Positions 42,311 to 50,668 of a DNA stretch of 64,000 bases are shown here, in pieces. A program made the position numbers and the translations under genes. Each line of letters opens with the position of its first letter. Position 1 is the stretch's first letter. This DNA comes from Catellatospora tritici (lineage in GTDB: Bacteria; Actinomycetota; Actinomycetes; Mycobacteriales; Micromonosporaceae), in assembly GCF_019083965.1 (NCBI RefSeq), contig NZ_JAHRCY010000002.1:1-64000 (forward strand), read 5' to 3'. The notes under the pieces were generated by a model. The model saw only the letters and a program-made list of their open reading frames with translations, had not been told where the DNA came from and made no database searches.

Positions 42311-43012
42311 TCAGCGGCCGTAGACGGACTCGACGCCGGTGGTGAAGTCGACGCCGTGGCGGGCGAACCAGGGCATCGGGTTCTGCGCCAGCCCGTTGAC
42401 GTGGATCTCCAGGTGCAGGTGGGTGCCGAAGGACTGGCCGGTGTTGCCCAGCCGTCCGATGATGTCGCCCGCGTGGACCTGCTGGCCCTCCCGGACCAGG
42501 ACCCGGCTGGAGTGGCCGTACAGCGTCTGCAGGCCGTCACCGTGATCGATGATGATCGAGTAGCCGTAGCCGCCGTTCCAGCCCGCCTGCACCACGATGC
42601 CGTCGTGCACGGCGGCGTACGGTGTGCCTTCCGGCAGTCCGGCCAGGTCGAGACCCTTGTGCCAGGCGCCCCAGCGCATGCCGAAGCCGGAGCTGAGCGT
42701 GTAGCCGTGCACGGGCAGCACCCAGGCGTCCGGGGCCTGGGAGATCGAGGTGCTGAGCGTGCGCTCCTCGCGGCTGGCCTGCCGCGCGGCCTCGGCTCGG
42801 GCCAGCGCGACCCGGCTGGTCACGCCGGCGTCTCCGGTCAGACCGCTGGGCTTGGCGTCGTCGATCGCGGCGCCCGCGGTGAGGGCGACCATGCCCGCAC
42901 CGACGAGCGCGGTGGTCACGGCTGCGGCGTAGCGAAGGCGCGGGGGAGCGGACGCCCGGCGGCGGCCGCGGTAACCATCGCCTGTCGCCGCGGCCAGGGG
43001 CCGTTGCAGCAC
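42311..43012 (-). CDS. M23-family metallopeptidase (LytM-like), membrane-anchored or secreted
   Basis: A protein of about 233 residues if it starts at the GTG at 43012 (GGAGG a few nt upstream). A longer in-frame reading to 43114 is possible, so the start is uncertain. A hydrophobic helix (TTALVGAGMVALTAGAAI) follows a basic stretch. The C-terminal LytM domain has both zinc motifs, HKGLDLAG (HxxxD) and THLHLEIHVNG (HxH), with GFGMRWGAWH and GGYGYSIIIDHGDGLQTLYGH around them. It cleaves peptidoglycan cross-bridges or stems in the wall. It is not linked to the enediyne genes and is convergent with the MFS gene. Confidence 0.88.
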   Translation of the reverse strand: MLQRPLAAATGDGYRGRRRASAPPRLRYAAAVTTALVGAGMVALTAGAAIDDAKPSGLTGDAGVTSRVALARAEAARQASREERTLSTSISQAPDAWVLPVHGYTLSSGFGMRWGAWHKGLDLAGLPEGTPYAAVHDGIVVQAGWNGGYGYSIIIDHGDGLQTLYGHSSRVLVREGQQVHAGDIIGRLGNTGQSFGTHLHLEIHVNGLAQNPMPWFARHGVDFTTGVESVYGR

Positions 43013-43211
43013 ACATCCTCCGTCTCGCCGCCCGGCGGAGCAGGGATGCCGGGCATCTTGATGACCCGCGATCAGCCCCGCCCGTAGGGCGCCGCGGGTC
43101 GGCCCGCGGGTCACGGGCCGACAGCGACGCTAGACCGATGGCTCGCGGCACCGCGGGAGGCGCGCCGCAAAACCGACAAAAAACGCATGATGGTGTATCG
43201 CCTGAGCCTCC

Positions 43212-44552
43212 TCACGGGCAGGCGGCACCCGCGCAGCCCCGCCCGGCCGCCAGCGCGGCGGCGTCCGCCCGAGTGTCCGGGGTGCGGTCCCGCTCGCCGC
43301 GCAGCAGGTTGGTCAGCTGCCAGGGGTCGGCGCGCAGGTCGTAGTACTCGCGATCGGTGCGCCGGTCGCGCGCGTCGCGATACTCCGTGTACTGCGCTCG
43401 GCCGGGCAGGTAGCGGGAACTCCAGGTGGGAAACCCGCCGTTGTGCGAGTCGCGCCAGTACTCCAGCAGCAGCCAGCGGTGCCGATCCGCCCCGCGCAGG
43501 TTGAGCCCGTCCGGCCGGTAGCCGGGGGTGATCCCCAGCGCGGCGAGCACTGTCGGAGTCACGTCCACGGTGCTGGCCGGGCGGGGGTCGGTGCCCGGGG
43601 CCACGTGGCCGGGCCACCACAGCCGCAGCGGCACCCGGTACGACGGCCCGTACGGCATGAACTTCTCGCCCAGGCCGTGCTCGCCCCACTGCTTGCCGTT
43701 GTCGGAGACCAGCACGACCAGGGTGTCGCGCAGCTCGCCCGTGCGGGCCAGTCGCGCGCGGACGCCCTCGATTGCGTCGTCGACCGACAGCAGGGTGCGC
43801 AACTGTCCGGTGCGGACGGCCTCTCCCTCCGCGCGCGTGGTGTGGTGCTTGCGCACGTACGCCGGTTTGTCGGCGCGGTCGGCCTCGTCGGCGGACGGGT
43901 CGGCGCCGCCGGGGAAGGTCCGCCCGGCGTAGCGCGGCTGCGGCGTGTAGGGCGCGTGTGGCGCGGTGAAGCCGAGATAGAGCAGCCAGGGCTTGTCGTC
44001 GTCGCGCTCGAATTCGTCCAGGTACCGCCGCGCCTGCGCGCCGATGAACGAGGTCGAGTACCTGGCCCGGGTCCGTACACCGTCGACGACGAACTGCGCG
44101 CCGTCGTAGCCGCCGCCGGTCAGGGCGGATCGGTCGAACCCCGGCGGGGTGCGGTCCAGTGGCCAGTCGTTGTAGAGCTTGCCCACCGCCGCGGTGCGGT
44201 AGCCGCTGTCGTGCAGGGTCTGCTGCAGGGTGCGGGTGTGGTCGAAGCCGCCGATGTCGGCCTGGCGGCGCACGCCGTGGTTGTGGGCGTATCGCCCGCT
44301 GAGCAGCGTGGCGCGGCTCGGTCCGCAGCTCGGGGTGGCGGCGACGGTCTGCGGGTAGGAGGTTCCGTCGCGCAGCCACCGGGTGGTGGCGGGCAGCGCC
44401 GCCGCCGTCTCGGGCCGTGCGTCGTCGAGCACGATGAGCAGGACGTTGGGGCGTGCCGGGTGAGGCGCCCCGGTGGCGGGTACGGCGGCCCAGGCCAGTG
44501 TGATCGCGAGGAGCGCAGACACCCGTGGTAGCCGCGACATTACATATCGCAT
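43212..44552 (-). CDS. Secreted sulfatase (formylglycine type)
   Basis: A 446-residue protein with a signal peptide (SALLAITLAWAAVPATGA). The sulfatase signature TPSCGPSRATLLSGRY holds CGPSR; Cys76 would be converted to formylglycine. Metal ligands appear as LLIVLDD at the start of the domain and VVLVSDNGKQWGEHG later, with the helper block GFTAPHAPY. The family hydrolyses sulfate esters. A dedicated formylglycine-generating enzyme is not in the window. The start is uncertain between the ATGs at 44552 and 44540; neither has a clear ribosome site. Substrate unknown. Confidence 0.87.
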   Translation of the reverse strand: MRYVMSRLPRVSALLAITLAWAAVPATGAPHPARPNVLLIVLDDARPETAAALPATTRWLRDGTSYPQTVAATPSCGPSRATLLSGRYAHNHGVRRQADIGGFDHTRTLQQTLHDSGYRTAAVGKLYNDWPLDRTPPGFDRSALTGGGYDGAQFVVDGVRTRARYSTSFIGAQARRYLDEFERDDDKPWLLYLGFTAPHAPYTPQPRYAGRTFPGGADPSADEADRADKPAYVRKHHTTRAEGEAVRTGQLRTLLSVDDAIEGVRARLARTGELRDTLVVLVSDNGKQWGEHGLGEKFMPYGPSYRVPLRLWWPGHVAPGTDPRPASTVDVTPTVLAALGITPGYRPDGLNLRGADRHRWLLLEYWRDSHNGGFPTWSSRYLPGRAQYTEYRDARDRRTDREYYDLRADPWQLTNLLRGERDRTPDTRADAAALAAGRGCAGAACP

Positions 44553-44772
44553 TAGGACAAGCTGCCAATGAAGTCGCGCCCGCGCCGGAAAAACGCCCAT
44601 TCACAGAAGTGATCATTTTGTTAACGACGGGTGTAGCGCGAGGTCGGCGCGTCGACCGCGGCGTACCGGCGGGAACGGCGGCGCAGGCGGGTCGCCTGCG
44701 GGCGCCGCACCGTGGCATGGTTACGGTGCCACCCCGGAGCTGCCCCTTACCGTGCCTGGACCTGGACCAGTG

Positions 44773-46566
44773 ATGACCGCACCCCCGCAGTACCGCGCCC
44801 CCCGCGCCGCCATCGACCCCGATCCGAGCAAATCCTGGCTGCGGCGCGCGCTGCCGGTGGTGCTGGCGCACCGCTGGCTGCTGCTCACCTCGCTGAGCCT
44901 GTCCCTGGTCGGCCTGATCGTGCAGGTGCAGATCCCCAACGTGGTGCGCCTGGGCATCGACCACGCCCTGGTCGCCCGCACCGCGAGCCTCGGCACCTAC
45001 GTGTGGTGGTTGGTCGGGCTGGCCCTGGCCGCCGGGGGAGTCAACTACCTGGCCCGCCGCTACCTGCTGCGCACCGCGTACGAGATCGAGTACGACCTGC
45101 GCAACATCATCTACGCGCACCTGATCCGGATGCCGTTCGGCTTCTACGACCGGGTGCAGACCGGCGAGCTGATGTCACGGTCCAGTTCGGACATCCGCGC
45201 CGTGCAGATGTACCTGGCGTTCGGCCCGTCGATCCTGGTGCAGTGCCTGATCGCGGTGTTCGCGTTCGCGCTGATGGTGTCGATCGACGCGCCGCTGGCG
45301 GTGGTGGCCATGGCCACCATGCCGCTGATCGCGGTGCTGGGCGTGTGGATGCGCAAGGCGATCTTCCCGGTGTCGTGGCTGATCCAGGCGCGGCTGGCCA
45401 AGGTGGCGACGCTGGTGGACGAGAACGTCAGCGGGGTGCGCATCGTCAAGGCGTTCGCGGCCGAGCAGCGGCAGCTCACCACGCTGGCGAGCGCGGCCGA
45501 CCGGGTGCGCTGGGCGTACCGGCGTGACGCGGAGATCCGCAGCCGCTGGGCGCCCACTCTGGAGAGCCTGCCCCGGCTGGGTCTGGCCCTGGTGCTGCTG
45601 TGCGGCGGTTGGATGGTCATCGAAGGGCAGGCCTCGGTCGGCACGATCGTCGCGTTCAACTCGTACGTGCTGATGCTGCAGCCGCCGTTCCGCATGCTGG
45701 GCATGATGATCATGTTGGGTCAGCGGGCCGCCGCCTCGGCGCAGCGCATCTACGAGGTGCTCGACACCCGTTCCGAGATCACCGAATGGCCCGACCCGGT
45801 CCGCGCCCGGGTGCGTGGCGACGTCGAGTTCGCGGCCGTCGAGTTCACCTACCCCAACGGCACCGTCGCGCTGCGCGGGCTGGACCTGCGCGTTGCGGCC
45901 GGGGCGACGGTGGCGGTCGTCGGCCGTACCGGCTCGGGCAAGTCGACGCTGGGCCGCCTGCTGGCCCGCTTCTACGACGCCGACGCCGGAGCCGTCCGGG
46001 TCGACGGCCGCGACGTGCGCGACTACGCGCTCGACACGCTGCGCGAACAGGTCGGCATCGTGCCCGACGAGCCGTTCCTGTTCTCCGTGTCCATCCGCGA
46101 CAACATCGCCTACGGCCGCCCCGACGCCGACCTGGCCGACGTGGTCGCCGCCGCGACCGCCGCCGGGGCCGACGACTTCGTCCGCGAGCTGCCCGACGGG
46201 TACGACACCGTCGTGGGCGAGCGCGGCTACACCCTGTCCGGCGGGCAGCGCCAGCGGATCGCGATCGCCCGCGCGCTGCTGGTGAACCCGCCGGTGCTGG
46301 TGCTCGACGACGCCACCAGCGCCGTCGACGTCACCGTCGAGCAGCGCATCCACGCCGCGCTGCGCGATCTGCTGGCCGACCGGACCACCATCATCGTGGC
46401 GCACCGGCTGTCCACCATCGCCCTGGCCGACACCGTCGTGCTGGTCGAGGACGGCCGCGTCGTGGCCCAGGGCACCCACGCCGAGCTGCTGGCCACCGAA
46501 CCCCGCTACACCGAGGTGCTGGCGAGCCTGCGCCCCGACGATCTGAACAGCGAGGTGGCGGCATGA
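44773..46566 (+). CDS. ABC exporter half-transporter 1 (degenerate catalytic site)
   Basis: A 597-residue fusion of a six-TM domain (residues about 30-310) and an ATPase (about 350-590). Walker A is VGRTGSGKST (Lys390) and the signature is LSGGQRQRIAIARALL. Walker B reads VLVLDDATSAVD: the catalytic Glu is replaced by Asp513, the hallmark of the degenerate half of heterodimeric exporters such as TmrAB, BmrCD and TM287/288. The ATG at 44773 is used; an in-frame GTG at 44752 is an alternative. Its stop overlaps the start of a mini-ORF chain leading to the second half-transporter. Exported substrate unknown (drug or lipid). Confidence 0.92.
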   Translation: MTAPPQYRAPRAAIDPDPSKSWLRRALPVVLAHRWLLLTSLSLSLVGLIVQVQIPNVVRLGIDHALVARTASLGTYVWWLVGLALAAGGVNYLARRYLLRTAYEIEYDLRNIIYAHLIRMPFGFYDRVQTGELMSRSSSDIRAVQMYLAFGPSILVQCLIAVFAFALMVSIDAPLAVVAMATMPLIAVLGVWMRKAIFPVSWLIQARLAKVATLVDENVSGVRIVKAFAAEQRQLTTLASAADRVRWAYRRDAEIRSRWAPTLESLPRLGLALVLLCGGWMVIEGQASVGTIVAFNSYVLMLQPPFRMLGMMIMLGQRAAASAQRIYEVLDTRSEITEWPDPVRARVRGDVEFAAVEFTYPNGTVALRGLDLRVAAGATVAVVGRTGSGKSTLGRLLARFYDADAGAVRVDGRDVRDYALDTLREQVGIVPDEPFLFSVSIRDNIAYGRPDADLADVVAAATAAGADDFVRELPDGYDTVVGERGYTLSGGQRQRIAIARALLVNPPVLVLDDATSAVDVTVEQRIHAALRDLLADRTTIIVAHRLSTIALADTVVLVEDGRVVAQGTHAELLATEPRYTEVLASLRPDDLNSEVAA

Positions 46567-46637
46567 GCGAGCGAATCATGTCACGGGGCATGTCAGTGCC
46601 TCATGCCGTCGGGCAGCGTTGCGAGGCGACGGCATGA
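46563..46637 (+). CDS. Mini-ORF 1 (24 codons) linking the ABC genes
   Basis: It starts at an ATG that overlaps the stop of ABC half 1 (ATGA) and ends in a TGA that overlaps the ATG of mini-ORF 2. The peptide begins MSERIMSRGMS and ends CEATA. It shows no domain; its likely purpose is to carry terminating ribosomes forward (translational coupling), not to make a functional peptide. Whether it is really translated is unknown. Confidence 0.45.
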   Translation: MSERIMSRGMSVPHAVGQRCEATA

Positions 46638-46713
46638 GCGAGCGGAGCGAGCGAATCATGTCACGGGGCATGTCAGTGCCTCATGCCGTCGGGGAGCGAA
46701 GCGAGGCGACGGC
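46563..46713 (+). repeat. Tandem repeat of 71 and 80 bp between the two ABC genes
   Basis: Unit 1 (46563-46633) and unit 2 (46634-46713) are nearly identical. Unit 2 has an extra 9 nt (GAGCGGAGC) and a few substitutions (GGGCAGCGTTGC versus GGGGAGCGAAGC). Each unit begins with ATGAGCGAGCG. The insertion moved the start of the second ABC gene about 150 nt away from the first gene's stop while each unit kept an ATGA junction. Confidence 0.93.
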
Positions 46714-46717
46714 ATGA
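46634..46717 (+). CDS. Mini-ORF 2 (27 codons) linking the ABC genes
   Basis: It starts in the ATGA shared with mini-ORF 1 and ends in a TGA (46715-46717) that overlaps the ATG of ABC half 2. The peptide begins MSERSERIMSRGMS and differs from mini-ORF 1 by three extra residues and by GERSEATA at its end. It completes an unbroken stop-start relay. Confidence 0.45.
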   Translation: MSERSERIMSRGMSVPHAVGERSEATA

Positions 46718-48657
46718 GCATGTTCGGCGGTGGGTTCGGCGGGCCGGGCGCGGGCGGCGGCGGGCCGATGGGCGGTCTCGGCGGCCTGGCCGGGGGCGGC
46801 AACAAGGGGGCGCAGGGCAACGGGCTGCCGTTCGGCGGCATCCCGTCGGAGCTGCTCACGGGCGTACGCCGACTGGAGGCGGCCGAGCCGCGGCACCCCG
46901 AGCCCACCGACCGGTTCGGCCACCGCGGCGGCGGCGCCCCGCTGACGATGCTGTCGCTGCTCACCCGGCGCCGCGGCCTGCTGGTGCTGGCCTGCCTGGC
47001 CGTACTGGCCGAGACGGTGCTGCTGCAGGCGGGCCCGCTGCTCGTGCAGGTCGGCATCGACCACGGCATCGGCGCCCGGAATCTGCCGGTGCTGCTGTGG
47101 GCCTCGGGCGCGTTCGTCGCGGCGGTCGTCGCCGGGTGGTGGGTGTCGGGCGCGCGCATGCGCCAGACCGGGCGACTGGCCGCCGAGGCGACCCGCGAGC
47201 TGCGGGTACGCGTCTTCGCGCACCTGCAGCGGCTGTCCATGGACTACTACACCGAGGAGAAGGGCGGGGTCATCCTGACCCGGATGACCTCCGACGTGGA
47301 GTCGCTGCAGCAGCTGTTCCAGGAGGGGCTGGCCCAGTTCGCGGTGCAGGGACTGACCATGATCGTGGTGACGGCGGTGCTGTTCGCCTACCACGTCGAA
47401 CTGGCCGCGATCACGCTGCTGCTGGTGGTGCCCGCGTTGCTCGCGGCGTCGCTGTGGTTCCGGCGCGCCTCCGACGTCGGCTACGCGCGCCAGCGCGACA
47501 CCATCGCGGCGATGTTCACCGACCTGGCCGAGAACCTGCACGGTGTACGGGTGGTGACCGCGCACAACCGGCAGGACCGCAACGTGCGCGCCCACCGGGT
47601 CGTGGTGGGCCGCTACCGCGACGCCAACGAATTCACCGGCCACATCAACGCGATCTACGGCCCCGGCACCTCCGTGATCGGCATGGTCGGCATGGCGCTG
47701 CTGCTGCTCATCGGTGGCCGGATGGTGCTGCGCGGCGAGCTGAGCATCGGCGAGCTGACCGCGTTCGTGCTCTACCTCAACGCGTTCTTCGCCCCGGTGC
47801 AGCAGTTGGTGCAGCTGTACACCAACTACCAGCAGGGCCGGGCCGCGGTGCTCAAGCTGCGCGCGCTGCTGGCGCAGGAGCCGTCGGTGCTGGAGCACCC
47901 GCGTCCGCGGACGCTGCCGCCCGCCTCCGGCGGCATCGTGTTCGACCGGGTCACCTTCGGCTACGACCCGGTCCGGCCGGTGCTGCGCGAGGTGAACCTG
48001 ACCATCGCGCCCGGCGAGACCATCGCCTGCGTCGGACCCACCGGCGCGGGCAAGTCCACGCTGGCCAAACTGGTGACCCGGCTGCACGACCCGGACTCCG
48101 GGCGGGTCCTCATCGACGGCCACGACCTGCGCGAGGTCAGCCTCGCCTCGCTGCGCCGCCAGATCGGCGTGGTGCCGCAGGAGCCGTTCATGTTCGCCGG
48201 GTCGATCCGCGACAACGTGGCGTTCGCCCGGCCGGAGGCGACCGACGCGGAGATCTGGGCCGCCATCGACGCGGTCGGCCTGCGTGACCTGGTCGAGCGC
48301 ACCCAGGCAGGGCTGGACGCACCGCTGCACGAGCGAGGGCAGTCGGTCTCGTCCGGGCAGCGGCAGCTGCTCGCGCTGGCACGGGCGTTCCTGGCCCACC
48401 CCCGGGTGGTGGTGCTGGACGAGGCGACGTCCAACCTGGACCTGCGGTCGGAACTGCGGGTCGAGCAGGCGCTGGACCGGCTGCTGGAGGGGCGTACCGC
48501 GCTGCTGATCGCGCACCGGCTGTCCACCGCGATGCGGGCCGACCGGATCGTGGTGCTGGACAGCAACGGCATCGTCGAGGTCGGTTCGCACACCGAGCTG
48601 CTGGCCGCCAAGGGCCGCTACGCCGACATGTTCGCGACCTGGTCGCGGCACCAGTGA
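46714..48657 (+). CDS. ABC exporter half-transporter 2 (canonical catalytic Glu)
   Basis: A 647-residue TM-ATPase fusion. A Gly/Met-rich N-terminal tail (MFGGGFGGPGAGGGG) precedes the six-helix domain (about 85-385) and the ATPase (about 410-640). Walker A is VGPTGAGKST (Lys447) and Walker B VVVLDEATSNLD keeps the catalytic Glu570. The signature is VSSGQRQLLALARAFL, a departure from LSGGQ. With the Asp-for-Glu in the other half, exactly one of the two composite ATP sites would be degenerate. The ATG at 46714 follows the repeat. The next gene starts 13 nt later. Confidence 0.92.
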   Translation: MSMFGGGFGGPGAGGGGPMGGLGGLAGGGNKGAQGNGLPFGGIPSELLTGVRRLEAAEPRHPEPTDRFGHRGGGAPLTMLSLLTRRRGLLVLACLAVLAETVLLQAGPLLVQVGIDHGIGARNLPVLLWASGAFVAAVVAGWWVSGARMRQTGRLAAEATRELRVRVFAHLQRLSMDYYTEEKGGVILTRMTSDVESLQQLFQEGLAQFAVQGLTMIVVTAVLFAYHVELAAITLLLVVPALLAASLWFRRASDVGYARQRDTIAAMFTDLAENLHGVRVVTAHNRQDRNVRAHRVVVGRYRDANEFTGHINAIYGPGTSVIGMVGMALLLLIGGRMVLRGELSIGELTAFVLYLNAFFAPVQQLVQLYTNYQQGRAAVLKLRALLAQEPSVLEHPRPRTLPPASGGIVFDRVTFGYDPVRPVLREVNLTIAPGETIACVGPTGAGKSTLAKLVTRLHDPDSGRVLIDGHDLREVSLASLRRQIGVVPQEPFMFAGSIRDNVAFARPEATDAEIWAAIDAVGLRDLVERTQAGLDAPLHERGQSVSSGQRQLLALARAFLAHPRVVVLDEATSNLDLRSELRVEQALDRLLEGRTALLIAHRLSTAMRADRIVVLDSNGIVEVGSHTELLAAKGRYADMFATWSRHQ

Positions 48658-48670
48658 ACCGGAGGACCGC

Positions 48671-49459
48671 GTGACCACCTCGCCGTACGTCGAGATCGAC
48701 GGGGACCCGGCCGCCGCCGCCGGGCTGCTGTTCCCGGCCCTGGTCAACTACGGCCACTACACCTCGATGCAGGTCCGTGCCGGTGCCGTACGCGGCCTGG
48801 ACCTGCACCTGGACCGCCTCGACTCGGCCACCCGGGAGCTGTTCGGCGCCGGTCTGCCCGCTGAGCTGGTCCGGGAACGGATCCGCCACGCGCTGCGCGG
48901 CCGGGCGGACGCCTCGGTGCGCGTGGTCGTGTTCAGCCCGCAGCCCACCGGGGCGCCGGACCCGGTGTCGGTGATGGTCTCGGTGACCGAGCCGCACGTG
49001 TTCGACCCGCGCCCGAAGCGACTGCGCTCGGTGCCGTACCAGCGCCCGGCCGCCCACCTCAAGCACGTCGGCGGCTTCGGCCAGACCTACCACGGCATCC
49101 GGGTGCGCCGGGAGGGCTACGACGACGCCCTGCTCACCGGTCCCGGCGGGCTCATCAGCGAGACCGCGATCGCCAACATCGGCTTCCGCGACGGCGACGC
49201 GGTGCTGTGGCCGGACGCGCCCGCGCTGGCGGGCATCACCATGCAGCTGCTGGAGCGGGCGCTGGTCGATCGGGGCAGCGCGGTGCGGCGCCGGGCGCTG
49301 CACCTGTCCGAGGCGGTCACGCTGCCCGCCGCGTTCGTCACCAACTCGCTGGGCATCACCCCGGTCGAGCACATCGACGACCGCCGCATCCCGATCGACG
49401 AGCCGCTGATGGCGACCCTGACCGGCCTGTACGACGCGGTGCCGTGGGATCCGATCTGA
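48671..49459 (+). CDS. PLP-dependent class IV aminotransferase-fold protein
   Basis: A 262-residue fold-type IV PLP enzyme (BCAT/ADC lyase/D-amino acid transaminase family). The Schiff-base Lys is probably in AAHLKHVGGFGQTYH, and the phosphate-binding ITMQLLERAL and TNSLGITPVEHID segments are in their usual places. The GISET-like block is GGLISETAIANIGF, typical of the family. The GTG start at 48671 follows GGAGGA. It is downstream of the ABC exporter on the same strand and may be co-transcribed. Whether it is an aminotransferase or an aminodeoxychorismate lyase cannot be decided by eye. Confidence 0.82.
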   Translation: MTTSPYVEIDGDPAAAAGLLFPALVNYGHYTSMQVRAGAVRGLDLHLDRLDSATRELFGAGLPAELVRERIRHALRGRADASVRVVVFSPQPTGAPDPVSVMVSVTEPHVFDPRPKRLRSVPYQRPAAHLKHVGGFGQTYHGIRVRREGYDDALLTGPGGLISETAIANIGFRDGDAVLWPDAPALAGITMQLLERALVDRGSAVRRRALHLSEAVTLPAAFVTNSLGITPVEHIDDRRIPIDEPLMATLTGLYDAVPWDPI

Positions 49460-49460
49460 A

Positions 49461-50516
49461 CTACACGTGCTCGGGCGCGACCGTCGACACGTCGGCCGGG
49501 CCGATGGCCTGCCCCGCCTGCCGGGCCGTGACCAGCCCGCGCCGGTGCAGCCACCGCACGGTGTCGGCCAGCGTCTGCGTGAACGGGCGGGCAGCGATGC
49601 CCAGCGGCGGGCGCTCGTCGTCGGGACGGGCGTCGCAGGCGCAGACGTAGCAGGCGCCGTACTCGGCCGGGATGTGCCAGGGCCAGACCCGCTGCGCCAG
49701 CCCGGCCAGGTAGGCCAGCGGCATCATCGCGCGCGCGGGCAGGAACACCGTCGGCAGGCTGCGGCCGGTCACCAGGCGCGCCGACCGCACGAACACCCGG
49801 GTGCTGGCGTAGCGGCCCGGTCCGAAGTGGCGGTCCGGGCTGTCGGCCGGGGCGGTCAGCAGCGCGGCGTGCAGCGCGGCGGTGTCGCGTACGTCGCCGA
49901 CGGGGAAGCCGCCCGAGGGCCACATCGGCATCAGCCCGCGCAGCATGTTGCGCAGCCGGGCGTTCTGGTCGCCGAGCTTCGGGTCGTCCGGGCCCAGCAG
50001 CGCCGGCGGATACGTGATCACCACCGGCGCGCCCTGGGCCTGGTGCTCGCGGGCGACCGCCTCGGCCGCCGCCTTGCTGGCCAGGTACGGCTCACGCGCC
50101 GCGCCGGGCGCGGTCCGGGTGCCGATCACGCCGCCCGAGGCGGGCAGCATGGCGCCGAACGTCGAGACGTACACGGTGCGGCCCACGTCGAACCGGCGGG
50201 CCGCCGACAGCACCAGTTCGGTCCCGGCGACGTTGGTGCGGCGCATGGCCGCGTTCTGTCGGGTGTCGAAGGAGAACACCGCGGCCGCGTGGACCACCGC
50301 GTCGACCCCGCGCACCGCCCGGTTCACCGCGGCCGGGTCGGTCACGTCGCCGAGCATCACCTCGACGCCGCTGGCGGACACACCAAGCGGGCCGAGCGCG
50401 CGCTCGACCCCGGCGTGCGCACGGGCGAGCATCCGCACCTGGTGGCCCTCGCGGGCCAGCGCGGCCACGGTGTGCGCGCCGAGGAACCCCGTACCACCCG
50501 TCACCAGCACCTGCAT
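49461..50516 (-). CDS. NAD-dependent epimerase/dehydratase (extended SDR)
   Basis: A 351-residue extended short-chain dehydrogenase. The N-terminal nucleotide motif is VLVTGGTGFLGAHTV (TGxxGxxG). The active site has YVSTFGAM and YLASKAAAE (YxxxK, with the Ser two strands before). The C-terminal region is the substrate lobe. Such proteins reduce ketones or act on sugar nucleotides and dihydroflavonol-type substrates. It is convergent with the class IV aminotransferase with a 1-nt gap. The ATG start at 50516 gives a full N-terminal fold. Confidence 0.88.
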   Translation of the reverse strand: MQVLVTGGTGFLGAHTVAALAREGHQVRMLARAHAGVERALGPLGVSASGVEVMLGDVTDPAAVNRAVRGVDAVVHAAAVFSFDTRQNAAMRRTNVAGTELVLSAARRFDVGRTVYVSTFGAMLPASGGVIGTRTAPGAAREPYLASKAAAEAVAREHQAQGAPVVITYPPALLGPDDPKLGDQNARLRNMLRGLMPMWPSGGFPVGDVRDTAALHAALLTAPADSPDRHFGPGRYASTRVFVRSARLVTGRSLPTVFLPARAMMPLAYLAGLAQRVWPWHIPAEYGACYVCACDARPDDERPPLGIAARPFTQTLADTVRWLHRRGLVTARQAGQAIGPADVSTVAPEHV

Positions 50517-50668
50517 CGCGCGCTCCTCCCGGTCGCCGCCCTGCGGTCGATCCTGCCGTGCGCGGGCGCCGCGGCGCGCCTCTCAGCGTGCGCACCGTGC
50601 CACGGGACAGTGCCGGTCCGATGGACCCGGTAGATTGACCGACGTTCACGTCGAGGTCAGGGGGATCG

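Noticed and set aside
43013..43211. A riboswitch leader (c-di-AMP type) before the M23 peptidase
   Set aside because: Cell-wall peptidase genes often have one, and the leader is G/C-rich with possible pairing, but I could not match the conserved core of the motif.
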